64,000 bases of DNA, from assembly GCA_047967505.1 (NCBI GenBank), contig CM106538.1. One strand, 5' to 3'. The DNA comes from Dipteris shenzhenensis. Taxonomy: Eukaryota; Polypodiophyta; Polypodiopsida; Gleicheniales. This document shows, one piece after another, positions 45,676-56,056 of this stretch. Numbering within the stretch: position 1 is the stretch's first letter; every line of letters starts with the position of its first letter. The translations under genes and the position numbers were made by a program. Under the pieces are notes generated by a model. The model was not told the origin of the DNA, made no database searches, and saw only the letters and a list, made by a program, of their open reading frames with translations.

Positions 45676-46529
45676 GAGCCTGGCTATTTTTTCCACTTTC
45701 TACCCTATTCCCCAAGAAGGGTCACTAAGAGATATGTGAGATAGTATGTGCGATCAAGGAAAGGGGTTTTATATTTTTATGGAATTACATAAAATATACG
45801 TACATAAGGGGTTTTCTAATTTCAAAAGTAAAAATTTTCATACATACAGGATACTTTAATCATCTCAAAACTTACAGAAGGGGTGTATATATGTTATAAA
45901 AATCCATAGGTAAGGGGTTTTTTAAATACCCCCAAATCACACATGCTATATGGGGCTTTTAATTCCTGCCTATCTTGACACCTTCACCACCTCCTTTTTG
46001 GTGAGTTTTCTACTTTGTTTTTCAATCAAGGTCGGGTGATAGATTGCTTCAGCCGGCTGAATTCACATCGCTTTAGCTAAGTGAGGGAAAGCAAAAGAGG
46101 GAGTGAGAGAGAGAAAGCAAGAGAGGCAGATGTGTGTATGTTTGTCTGCTTGTGCATGTGTATGTGTCTAATGTGTTTGTAGGGCTGGTTGATCGGATTC
46201 ATCTTGCCTCGAGTGATGCGTTTTAGGTAGTATGATGATTGAAGTAGGGTGATGGCTCACTTTGTCCAGTCGGATTCACCTCGCTTTGGTCTAGTAGTAT
46301 ATACTTATATGTTTCATATATAGTTGATAGTAGACCAAGTTGTTGCCCGGGAGATGTGGGGTCTCAAAAAGTCCTCCAATTAATGTTTCCTAATTTCAAG
46401 GGATTGGAGAGGGATTTCAGGTGTACCAATGGAAATGCTTGATTCTGTGGACCAATAGTATATTGAGGTGTACAAGAGGACATGTTGAGCATTTATGGGT
46501 GGGGAGACCTCTCACCCATGGTCCTCACT

Positions 46530-47254
46530 TGAAACCAGAAGGTAATTCTTTTCCACACATGAAGTCACCTAAAATCAATTAGAGAAGAAGAGCACAATCA
46601 CACCACAAAAACGACATGAGACTGGGTACAATCTCCCTCCCTAGATGACTGGCTCACACTTCCTCATCTAGAGTATTTTATGATATTTTATAAAAGCACC
46701 AAAGAGCCGGAATTATCCCTCTCATCCAAAAATGAGGGATTTGCTTTACATAGCCATCTTAGGGCCCAAAATGAATTATGTCCACAACAAAATATATTGC
46801 TCAAACCTGCAATAATAAAACAAATACAAAATTGGCCCATGGCCATATATAATGCGTTGTGCAACACCTCGATCGGTACCGTCGCACTAACTCCAATCCT
46901 CGCTATGAGTTCCATCAGCTGTACTCAAGCTGCCAATTACATTAGTTATTAACAATCGATTGAACGAATCACCGAATCAACCGATCCCAACATAATCGCG
47001 CTCAAAGCACAATAATCAAGCACAACACTAATAACACTAGCGAAATCAGTATTAACATGGAATCACCCACAATATCGACCATCTAGCATGGCAAAACACA
47101 AGCTAGTCCGGCGTCCCCAACTAACCACACAAAGTATCCACTAGGACCCTCGCCGCATCCAGTGCGCTCCTATGGAGTACTTTGCCATAGTCACACTTGA
47201 CTAAAGTAATAATATCCAAAGCAAGATATATTAGAAAATATAATTTCCATAACA
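46530..47254 (-). repeat. Left (3') LTR of the Gypsy element
   Basis: It begins TGAAACCAGAAGG and ends TTTCCATAACA on the plus strand. The open frame inside it (46680-46952) has a close twin in the other LTR (49252-49554), which is why it recurs; it is not a gene. Confidence 0.92.
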
Positions 47255-47269
47255 TCCCTCTTGCTTGGA

Positions 47270-47870
47270 TTGCAACTGACCTCAGTTGTGTGTTTGATTA
47301 TAGGAACTTATAAGGTTTGGAGAAGTTCGAAAGAACCGCTTAGGCATCCACTGAGCATCATCTCTTGGATGATTCTTAAATTTGAGCAAGTATTTAATAT
47401 AGACATTTCCTTTTCAGGTCGAGGTTTATTGATGATCAATAATGCATTTAGGCTCTAGAATTTCTTCTTCATCAACAATCAATGGAGCCTCTTCATAGAA
47501 AGGATGAATAGGTAAAGGTCCTTTGAAGGGCTTTAAGAGGGTGATATGGAAAGCATTATGTATTTTCCAATTATCAGGTAATTCAAGCCTATAAGCTAGA
47601 TCATTGATTTTCAGAATCACCTTGAATGGACATCTTGATTACTGGCCATTTCTCAACACTCTTCAACCTTCTTTTCTCAATTCGAATAAGTACATAATCG
47701 CCTTCTTTAAAAAGCATGTGTTTCCATTTCTTATTAGCTTGTTTTGTGTGCTTCTCTTGAGTGATTGCAATGACTTCTTGAACCTTTTTGAGAATATTTT
47801 GATAGTCATGGGTAAATGCATCTACTGCTTCTCTCCCTACGCTCACGTTCATCAGCCAGCTGTGCCTGAA
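47270..47870 (-). pseudogene. Gypsy integrase C-terminus and chromodomain
   Basis: Minus-strand frames read QEKHTKQANKKWKHMLFKEG, DYVLIRIEKRRLK, then after a frameshift near 47620 LKINDLAYRLELPDNWKIHN and AFHITLLKPFKGP, then ILEPKCIIDHQ, TAA, TST, TGA, KGNVYIKYLLKFKNHPRDDA and QWM. These are the C-terminal integrase block (F..GD.V....) and a chromodomain-like end of plant Ty3/Gypsy elements. The domain helps target the integrated DNA. Frameshift and two stops make it dead. Confidence 0.85.
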
Positions 47871-49117
47871 GTGTGTCTAGTTGCTCTTGGAGCGTGGGTG
47901 GCTATGGCTAATGCGCCATGATAATGTGATAAATACAAATAAAGCGGAGTGGAGAAAAATAAGAATACTAAGTGTATGAAAATTAAACGGATGAAAAAGT
48001 GTGATTTGAGTGTATGGTAAGACAACAGTTGGCAGAAGATACTATAAGTGTATGAAATATAAAGCAAAGAAAATCACTTATCTCACTCTTTGATTCGGAG
48101 GTAGAAAAGACTAGAGTGGGAGATATGTGACCGATGATGTCGCTTGTAGTCATCTTGCGCTCGACTAATCTCCAATTAATTGCTTGGTGATTCGTGGTTC
48201 CAATCGCCCTCTTGATTCAAGCGTTCAGAATTGGCTATGGTCTTTGCCCTGTTGATCTCCAATAGCCTTTAATGCAAGATCATGAAAACGATGCGGGCCG
48301 ACGGCTTTGCAGAAGTTGTCTCCCGAAGGGTGGTGGCATGAAATCGGCCGTTGTCTACGTTGACAAAGGATCGTGAGCCAGAGGTCGCTACTGCCAATGA
48401 CTGTAGGTAATGCAGATGCAATAGAGGTGGCCTCTATGTATTTTGGATTGTGGGACTGCGACAATCTATAGATGGGCACACGGTCCAAAGCTTGGAGGGA
48501 ACTTCAAAATCTTGCACAGGTTGCGGACTATCATGAGTTCGCAAGCAAAGGCTACCAGTGGGACTGTTGATCTAGAGAAGCAGTGCGCGATGGCTGATTA
48601 CACAGTGCACTCAATGCACTAGGCTTTCAAAAAGAAAAAATGTAAACAGCACTGGCGCGAAGTCTAACGACATGGATGGGTGAGTTAATGTTTCTGCAAG
48701 GTCTGTCTCCCAAATGGAAGCTATTGAAGACAAGTCTTAGCAGGAAGCTCGACCACCAAAGTACCTTTAATGCATGCTTATGATGGGCGTCTGGACCCTG
48801 CAGATGGGAGCGCAGTGCACGCAGACCAAGAAACTCTCAAGTCTATAAGTGGCTACTGTTTTAGTGCAAGAGCAAGTCACGTTTTGCAACAGCTGCTCCC
48901 AAAGCTTGCTCCAAGGCTAGATAGAGAGGAGTCTAACGAGGCGTTGTTGGCCTTTTAAAATAAAAGCGCAACCAATCTTCCTTTCATATTCTTTTCCCAT
49001 GATTTCACGAGCTCTCATTATGTACATGTCCTCTTGAATCTTCCACAGGACTTCTCTCCCTTTCACTTTCCACACGAGGGAGCTTCTCTTTAATTTCTTC
49101 ACAAGAGCGTAACCAAA
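47871..49117 (-). other. Remaining interior of the Gypsy element
   Basis: The part next to the PBS has a minus frame (LKRSSLVWKVKGREVLWKIQ, AREIMGKEYERKIG) that may be the gag N-terminus. The middle (48225-48960) contains open frames on both strands without recognised motifs. A short plus-strand block, QETLKSISGYCFSARAS (about 48820-48875), resembles a Copia RNase H motif and could be filler DNA picked up on deletion, but it is too short to call. Confidence 0.4.
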
Positions 49118-49129
49118 GCTCTGATACCA
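49118..49129 (-). other. Primer-binding site of the Gypsy element
   Basis: The minus strand reads TGGTATCAGAGC, complementary to the 3' end of plant initiator tRNA-Met, one base inside the 5' LTR. Confidence 0.85.
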
Positions 49130-49130
49130 C

Positions 49131-49856
49131 TGAAACCAGAAGGTAATTCTTTTCCACACACGAAGTCACCATTTAATCAATTGGAGAAGAAGAGCACAAT
49201 CACACCATGAAAACGACAGTAGACTGGGTACAATCTCCCCCCCCTAGATGAGTGGCTCACACTTCCTCATCTAGAGTATTTATGATATTTCATAAAAGCA
49301 CCAAGGAGCCAAAATTATCCCTCTCATCAAAAAATGAGGGATTTGCTTTACATAGCCATCTTAGGGCCCAAAATGAATTGTGTCCACAACAAAATATATT
49401 GCTCAAACTTGTAATAATAAAACAAATACAAAATTGGCCCATGGCCATATATAATGCAATGTGCGACACCTCGATCGGTACCCTCGCACTAACTCCAATC
49501 CTCGCTATGAGTTCCATCACTTGTACTCAAGCTGCCAATTACATTAGTTATTAACAATCGATTGAACGAATCACCGAATCAATCGATCCCAACATAACCG
49601 CGCTCAAAGCACAATAATCAAGCACAACACTAATAACACTAGCGACATCAGTACAAACATGGAATCACCCACAATACCTACCATCTAGCATGGCAAAACA
49701 CAAGCTAGTTAGGCGTCCCCAACTAACCATACAAAGTATCCACTAGGACCCCTACTGCGTTCGGTGCGCTCCTATGGAGTACTTTGCCACAGTCACACTT
49801 GACTAAAGTAATAATATCCAATGCAAGATATATCAGAAAATATAATTTCCATAACA
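49131..49856 (-). repeat. Right (5') LTR of the Gypsy element
   Basis: It aligns with 46530-47254 over its whole length with scattered substitutions and small indels. It is flanked on the right by TCACT. Positions 49862-50720 contain only degenerate AGATCAAG/CTTCAAT repeats (about 49930-50060, ~65-bp spacing) and no gene. Confidence 0.92.
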
Positions 49857-50719
49857 TCACTCCTAGATATTGATCTAATCTCCAATCTAAGGGTCACATT
49901 CAAATTTATGGCAGAGCACTCCTAGCCATTAGATCAAGGTGGAGATTGAAGGGAGGGATGAGAGGAAAATGTGCTTCAATCTAGGCCATAGATCAAGGGA
50001 TGGATCCAAGGTAGGGGATGAGGACAAAAGGCGCTTCAATTTGGGCCATAGATCAAGCATGGATATAAGAGAGGAGGTGAGATAAAATGGCATTGCCATC
50101 CAGGACATCTAATATGGTGCTTCAACCTGGTCCATCCATCTTCATCTTTTAATCTCCACCTTCCATGATGCGCCTCAATGCTAGCCCTCCATGCAACGCT
50201 TCCATGTCCACTATAGATCTTGATTAGACCCAATGGTCTAGAATGAAGAACCTTTTCCCTCTTTATGAGGCCTTCCCCTTATCGGATTTGGAGGCCACTA
50301 AATCAACCTCACACACCATCCAAGGCCTCCTAGGCCCTTGATCCATCCTCTATCCAAGGGCCAAGATGACCCTTGCCAGCTTAGTAAATGCCAGGGGTCC
50401 CTTATCCCCTTGGGCTACCAAAGTATATCACTTTTTCTTAACTTAATCCCTCTGTTAATCAATTCCTTATGATGCCCTTTTGAGACCCTGATTCTCCCCT
50501 AATGCTCGCTTTGTTCGATCGGATCATCTCGATGGTGACCTTCCCAACTAGATGTGTGATTACACAATCATTGATCTAGGTCATCTTGGTTTTTTGATGC
50601 TATTATATGTTTCTTGTTTCATCTTTGATAGCCTATCCCCCTTTAATAGGGTTTTTTTGACCAGTTACGGCTTATGCATGTATGTTTTCATGCTTTCATT
50701 TGGCCTCGATTCTTTGTAG

Positions 50720-50722
<3 letters not shown>

Positions 50723-50781
<59 letters not shown>
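50723..50781. repeat. (AG)n microsatellite, ~29 repeats
   Basis: An uninterrupted AG run close to the end of CACTA copy C. Confidence 0.95.
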
Positions 50782-50783
<2 letters not shown>

Positions 50784-51271
50784 TGAAAGTGCATATAATT
50801 ATCCATGATGGGTCAAATCTCATAACACAAAGCAATTATAGACGCGCTTGATAGACGTGCAAAATAGCAGGCGTGTCTATAGGCGTTGCTTGCATAGAGA
50901 AACTACAGGCGCGTCTAATAGCGCGTCTAACAGGTCGATTATTTACGCGTGTATTGAAACGTCTATTAGCATGTCTACACTGAGAAAATATGGGCCCATC
51001 TAATACTACGTCTGTCAGAGTGTCTATTTGTGCGTGTATTAGCGCGTCTACACTAAGAATTAGATGCGTATTTAGACATAAAACAAAGAATATAGAAAGT
51101 GAGATTTTGGTGTACATCACTGCTTTCCAAACATTGCCCATGATTACCAAAGCACATAATTTTAACAAAAACATCAATGCTTTTTTGTAAGCCCACATAT
51201 ACAAGAATTAAGTGAGGTGAGGAGAATGAGACAATATGTAATTTAATAGTTTTGCCAATATCAATGATGGG

Positions 51272-51631
51272 CTACGGTTCAATCTCATCCTCAATGAGAT
51301 CAACCCTTGCCAAACTATCTACTTCAAAATCCAAACAAGTGTTTAGATCTACAAATACATTCAACCTACTACTACTTGTGCTACTCATGTGCTCATCGAA
51401 ATCAGCATCACCAATGGTAGGCTCGTCCTCACGGGTAATGGCCTCAATATTTGTATCTCCTATCTCATGATCATCCTCCTCTCTCGTATCACAGTCATCA
51501 TCACCTCCATGGCCATGATCATCCTCCATACACTCCATATTAGTAAATGTACTATACATCACTTTGGAACGTGGCGTAATAGGTATGACATGCCACCATC
51601 TATTATTATCTACCATTGGTTGATAGACAAC
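51272..51631 (-). pseudogene. CACTA transposase C-terminal exon (DUF4216-like), copy C
   Basis: It has the same acceptor (TTTGAATTAG) and the same reading frame as 32245-32604, with VDNNRWWHVIPITPRSKVMY followed by an Asp/Glu-rich tail. Most differences between the two copies are single substitutions that keep the frame open, which supports a coding origin. Confidence 0.6.
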
Positions 51632-51721
51632 CTAATTCAAACACAAATACAATCATCTTATTTTCCTTGCATCGAAGGTATCAAATATTTAAAAGCGAGT
51701 ATTTTTATATGTTTGCACAGT

Positions 51722-51902
51722 ACCTATTCACATCCCATTCTCCATACTTTGAGATGTGATTGAGTGTAATCCTGCGTGCATGATACATGTTTCCTCGACA
51801 TCGAACACACATACATTTGATTTTTCACTTCAACCACATTTCGCGATGGTAGATACGGAGGGATTCATCCTCACTGGAGCTAGTTGTTGAAAATGAAGAC
51901 AT
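51722..51902 (-). pseudogene. CACTA transposase N-terminal exon
   Basis: ATG at 51902 begins MSSFSTTSSSEDESLRIYHR, with a TGA four codons past EMWLK. The frame continues CMCVRCRGNMYHARRITLNH then ISKYGEWDV. A Cys-X2-Cys followed by a basic region and H-[IL]-x-x-[YH]-G is usual at the start of plant CACTA transposases. The exon ends at a possible splice donor near 51722. Confidence 0.45.
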
Positions 51903-52339
51903 CCTACAAACAAACAATCCAAAAAATTTGCTTTTCTTCAAATATTTAATCTTAAAACTCTGTGGCACATCTAAAACTGCATCTGTCTGTTTTGTGGTGC
52001 ACGTCTAAAACTACGTCTGCTCTGTGTATTTAGACACACAATTACACGCGTATTTAGACGCATGTATAGATGTGCCATTAGATGTGCTTATAGACGCGGT
52101 TTTCGAATCTACTTTTAGCGGGCTTGCTTTGCTTTTATTCACATAAGCTTCGCGCGGCTTGCTTGCTTTGCTATTAACAGATCCACAGTCCGACACTTAT
52201 CTCCAGGCACCCACACTTACTTCCAGGCTTACACTATCATCTCCAAGCACACAGGAGAAGAGGGTGAACAAGGAAGAGAAGCAGCTTTGAAGAAGGACAA
52301 GAAGCTTCCATACCTGTATCCAAGGTAAGTCTCTTTATG

Positions 52340-52600
52340 GTTGATCTTCTTTGAAAGTTGCTCTCTTTGGATTCGTCCTTTGTCGTATCCAAGAAACGAA
52401 TACATAAATGAGTAGATCTCATGTCCTGTAACTTGGTCAAGTATACCATAAACATGAATGGAATAGAAAAGGGAGCTGGCAAAGTTTGAGCATTTAACTT
52501 CCTGTAATCTACACTCAATTTGAGTTTCCGATTTTTCTTAGGTATTAGCACAATAGGGAAGAACAAATCACTTATGTAAATTGAATACACAAATGATTAT
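52340..52600 (-). pseudogene. Ty3/Gypsy reverse transcriptase scrap
   Basis: The minus strand reads PIVLIPKKNRKLKLSVDYRK then LNAQTLPAPFSIPFM, the conserved start of Gypsy RT (VLV.KK.G..R.CVDYR.LN..T). A frameshift follows, after which VTGHEIYSFMYSFLGY appears in another frame. No LTR or other domain is nearby. Confidence 0.75.
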
Positions 52601-52728
52601 GAGTTGTGGATAAGCTATCTCTCTACACCCATGACATATTCAGTGAAATTACTTGGATAATCATGTTTTTGTTCAGCTATTTTATCCTCCTTGATTTTTG
52701 TTTTAGTTCAGCACGTACCTCTTAGTAG

Positions 52729-53010
52729 CTACCTGGAAGAGGTCCAGCTCCCCCTACTGGTAAGATCTAAAGTTCCATTAGCTACCTCTAAGCTACCTGG
52801 AAGGGGTGAGGAAGAGGTCAAGCTCCCCCTATTGGTAAGATCTGAAGTTCCATTAGCCAAGATTCAGCAATAATCTCGGGCATCTACATGGTATCGGTTT
52901 GGCATGCATTCGAGTTACTATTGATTGACTGTCTTGGGCAATTGTAACTCAAATTTGATTGATTGTCTTGGGCTATTGATTGACTGTCTTGGGGAATTGT
53001 AACTCAAATG
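52729..53010. repeat. Two local tandem duplications
   Basis: GCTACCTGGAAGAGGTCCAG through GTTCCATTAG (52729-52790) recurs as GCTACCTGGAAGGGGTGAGG.. (52792-52857). GATTGACTGTCTTGGGCAAT with TGTAACTCAAAT recurs at 52922 and 52977. Neither codes for anything recognised. Confidence 0.75.
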
Positions 53011-53506
53011 TGATCCTTGGGATTGGATTTGATAGAGTTTGTGTTTTGGACCCTTAGTTTGTATTTTTTGCAAAATAATTGTGCGTTTCAAACTTATTTT
53101 GGGTTATCTTTTCGTGAACTGTCTTGGGTTAAAAAGATTTTTTTTAATGCATTCCCTAATTGGACTTCCACCTCTTTGCCTTCTCTCCTCCGTAGCTTTT
53201 AGAGCTACACCGATGTAGGGAGCTTCTGTATAGCTGTCAAGAAGAAGGATTTTGTCCAGAATTGCTATTTCTCAGATTTCGAGCAGACAATTCCCTTACG
53301 TGGCAAAACCGGATAAGTGGGTGCCTCCATTTTCGGGACCTTGCAGCCAATGAAACATGAAGTTTGACCGTAAATGTAGCTGCAATTTTTTGAGAGCAGA
53401 AAAAATCAGAACAGGTTCCGATTTCTGAAAATTCTCTAACCTTGAGCTGGGCATTGATAATATGTTACAATCACGAAGCATATTTTTTACGGGAACATCA
53501 AGCTAA

Positions 53507-53705
53507 ATGACATGCGAGAAAGGTGCAGCAGTTGGCAGATCATGGATTTCGCACAGCTCGCTGATTCGATGCAATAGAAGTCCATTAACGAATCGATACA
53601 AACCTGCGATTGCCAACGCCTCAATTCTGATTCCAGCACAAATGCCTCTGGCATCTGTCGCCCACTCCCAGAGAGAACCTGCGAGCTTTTGACCTTGCTG
53701 ATATT
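53507..53705 (-). CDS. Exon-like open stretch, product unrecognised
   Basis: After a possible acceptor (AAAGCTCGCAG on the minus strand, near 53690) the frame reads GSLWEWATDARGICAGIRIE then ALAIAGLYRFVNGLLLHRIS and ELCEIHDLPTAAPFSHVI to a TAG. It is more GC-rich than its neighbours and has the amino-acid balance of a real, helical protein. A second possible small exon lies further along the same strand (about 53305-53385, after AAAATTGCAG and before GTAAGG). No family was recognised. It could be the end of a host gene, or chance. The plus-strand frame over it is taken as a shadow. Confidence 0.3.
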
Positions 53706-54910
53706 CCTATCAATCCTAATATTGAAGGAATCCGGAATCTGTCACTCTTACAATGGTATATTATAATATTAGAGTCATTGGCTGTCGCCCAGTCGAATAT
53801 ATCAAGGAACGTTAGAATTGGAGGATTCCATAATCTGTCACTCGATTACAATGGCCTATTATGGATTCATTGGCTGTCCCTACACGAATATATCAAAGAC
53901 TAATAGATAAATCATGCATGATATAGGAAATGGGTATTTGAGCAACTCTCATCCATGCGGTTGTATCTACGTACCATCTCAACTTTACATGGATCATCGA
54001 GACACTTCCTAATTACAAAACGTGCACCCTTTTCTCAATAAAATGATCCAAAAAACTATACTTGGCCCCCGTTAGTTGCTCTCTTTATCCTTCATAACAT
54101 CCAAATCCTTGGTCTTTATTGCACAATGCTACACATCAATCCTGATATTTAAGGATTCTGCAATCTGTCACTCTTACAATGGCCTATTATGGATCCATTG
54201 TTGTCCCCCAATCAAATATATCAAGGAACGATAGTTGAATCATGACATTGGAGGATTCTGCAATCTGTCACTCAATTACAATGGCCTATTGTGGGCTCAT
54301 TGGTTGGCCTCAGCCCTCCACACAAATATATAGGAGAACAATAGATGAATCATGCACGACATAGGAAAATGGGTGTTTGAGTAACTCCCGGGGGGTCCAC
54401 CCCAAAATATGTAAGTATACCACGTGAGTTTAAATGGAGGGGGTTTTTAATTTAAAATTTAAAGGTAAATTTACATAAATGTATTTTACATATGGGGGTT
54501 TTTACTTGAAATTCAAAAAAAATATGTAAGTTTGCATAGCAAAAAGAGGTCATTTTATCGATGCAAAACTTACAGATAAAGGGTCTTTAATACCCCTTGA
54601 ATAGACGCCGTGTCCAAGGTTTCGTAACAGTGCACCCCTCGTGGAGCAATTGTAGAAAATTGCATCCATCTCGTTGCATTTATATACCATCTCAACTTTA
54701 CATGGTTGAATTTATTCTTTGAGGCACTTCCTAAATAAAAAATTTGCGCCCATTTTTCAACAAAATTATCCACCCTTATGGTGATAAAACACCCATGTCC
54801 TAAGTGACCCTCATTAGTTGCTTTCTTTGCCCTTCATAGCATTACCCAATGAAAGACCACCCTCCCAATGCCTTACACTTCTTTATTGCACACTACTAAA
54901 ATCACATTGT
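53705..54910. repeat. Nested repeat: ~100-bp units inside a ~430-bp tandem duplication
   Basis: GGATTCTGCAATCTGTCACTC-like blocks with TTACAATGGCCTATTATGGA and a following ATATATCAAGGAACG occur four times (53728, 53826, 54152, 54253). A longer frame, running on to ACCATCTCAACTTTACATGG, GAGACACTTCCTAA and CCTTCATA, is present twice (to 54130 and to 54910). The second copy is interrupted at 54385-54600 by a G/T- and A-rich segment (see 54385). Confidence 0.85.
54385..54600. mobile_element. Inserted AT-rich segment with GGGGTTTTTAA / TTAATACCCC ends
   Basis: It interrupts the second unit of the nested repeat; the first unit lacks it. It contains TGGAGGGGGTTTTTAATTTA, ATGGGGGTTTTTACTTGAAA and AAACTTACAGATAAAGGGTC. 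Very similar wording (AAGGGGTTTTCTAATTTC, AAAACTTACAGAAGGGG, GGGGTTTTTTAAATACCCCC) is found at 45760-45945. It is probably a small non-coding repeat element. Confidence 0.45.
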
Positions 54911-55856
54911 TGTGGGACTACATACTAGAGGCACAAACAACTCAACAAATAGGGCCTTAGCATGATGTAGAATGTAGAGGACAAAGCGTGGAGATGTAGC
55001 ACTATCATACATGTTTGTTGTGTCATTATCATCTTTATTAACGGGGTAGGAGAAATAAAGGAGAGAAGTGGTTCAGAGGAAGAACAAGGGACCAAAAATA
55101 GACCTACTCATTTTCATAGTTATTGTCAAGCTATAGTGTTATGAGCCTTTGGTGTATGACAATCTACATAAGAGAGTAGACTTACAATTGAGCGAATACA
55201 ATACTTTGTCATCGTAATTGGATTTAAGATATTTCTTATGTTTGTGTATTACAACAATAGACAAATAGCATGAAATTGAATATGCACAAGGTAGAGACTT
55301 AGAAAATCATTAAGAAAAATCACCTATGACTGGAAAAAATACACTCGTTATTTTGAATATTAATCCCAATGAATATTGGAATGCTTTGAGCTTATAAAAA
55401 CCATTATAATTATACTTGTTAATAGAGAAAAAATTTTGGATTCAACTATATACATATTTTAAAAACATGATGATGTTAATCCATATTTGCTTCTTCATAT
55501 GTGGCTACATGGATACAACTAGGTCATTATATAGCCTCGCTCACATTTACTAACCAAACTTAGTTGTCCTCACATTGGGTGCATGTGATTAAACTGGATT
55601 CCTTTTGGTCTCAATAGAACCTTCCCAATATACCTTTGCAACATCTTCACAAAACTTTGCTTTCCATTCATTAATTGTTACCAAAGAATTCTTATTGGGT
55701 TTTTTAATCAATTATCTCAATACTTTGACAAAATATGAAGAGGGGAGAGGAGAAGAGTGGAGATGAGGAGAGAGGGCATAGCTAGAGAGTGAGAGTGCTC
55801 TCAACGGAAGCAAGAACGAAAGGAGGAGAGAGAGAGACAGAGAGCCACACAAGTTT
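54911..55856. other. No recognisable gene
   Basis: AT-rich DNA with no motif, ending in a GA-rich stretch (55740-55845, GAGAGAGAGAGACAGAGAG) next to the Copia LTR. Confidence 0.5.
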
Positions 55857-55960
55857 TGGTGGGTGCAGAACCACCCTAATCTTCTTTTTCATTCATTTAT
55901 ATATGTGTTTGAGTATTGTACATAACTGGGGTGAAGGCACAGTGACCTTTAACCCCCACA
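55857..55960 (-). repeat. Left (3') LTR of the Copia element
   Basis: ~100 bp, matching 60368-60471 with about three differences plus small changes at the inner edge. It is very short for a Copia LTR, which usually measures several hundred bp. Confidence 0.8.
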
Positions 55961-56056
55961 ACCTCCCACTTAAAGGACAATGTGCCTTTAAGGGAGAACA
56001 ACCAGTGAGCATACTATCCAATGCCCATCAATACACGGCAATACTCAAACCGCTGG

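Larger units (their letters stand above)
46530..49856 (-). mobile_element. Internally deleted Ty3/Gypsy LTR retrotransposon with intact ends
   Basis: Two direct LTRs (46530-47254, 725 bp; 49131-49856, 726 bp) flank a 1.88-kb interior. The 5-bp flank TCACT is present on both outer sides (46525-46529 and 49857-49861), a perfect target-site duplication. On the minus strand the right LTR is followed by the PBS TGGTATCAGAGC (49118-49129), and a polypurine tract (AGCAAGAGGGA) precedes the left LTR. The interior keeps only the gag start side and the integrase C-terminus with chromodomain. Protease, RT and RNase H are gone. The LTRs differ at a few percent of sites, so insertion is fairly young compared with the other elements. 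Confidence 0.92.
50824..52105 (-). mobile_element. CACTA-type DNA transposon, copy C (inverted, internally deleted)
   Basis: The end at 50824 (AACACAAAGCAATTATAGAC) matches the right end of copy A, in opposite orientation. TAGACGCG-like words fill 50835-51065 and again 51965-52100. Inside, on the minus strand, are a transposase N-terminal exon (51722-51902) directly followed by the DUF4216-like C-terminal exon (51272-51631), so the catalytic core is deleted. The far end near 52105 lacks a clear terminal repeat. No acidic minus-gene exon was found in this copy. Confidence 0.65.

Noticed and set aside
46680-46952. 90-aa frame that recurs at 49252-49554, suggesting a duplicated gene
   Set aside because: Both copies lie inside the two LTRs of one Gypsy element, which explains the duplication; the products have no recognised domain.
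48770-48958. Plus-strand block resembling Copia RNase H (SISGYCF) inside the Gypsy element
   Set aside because: Only about ten residues fit and the flanking residues do not; too short to name.
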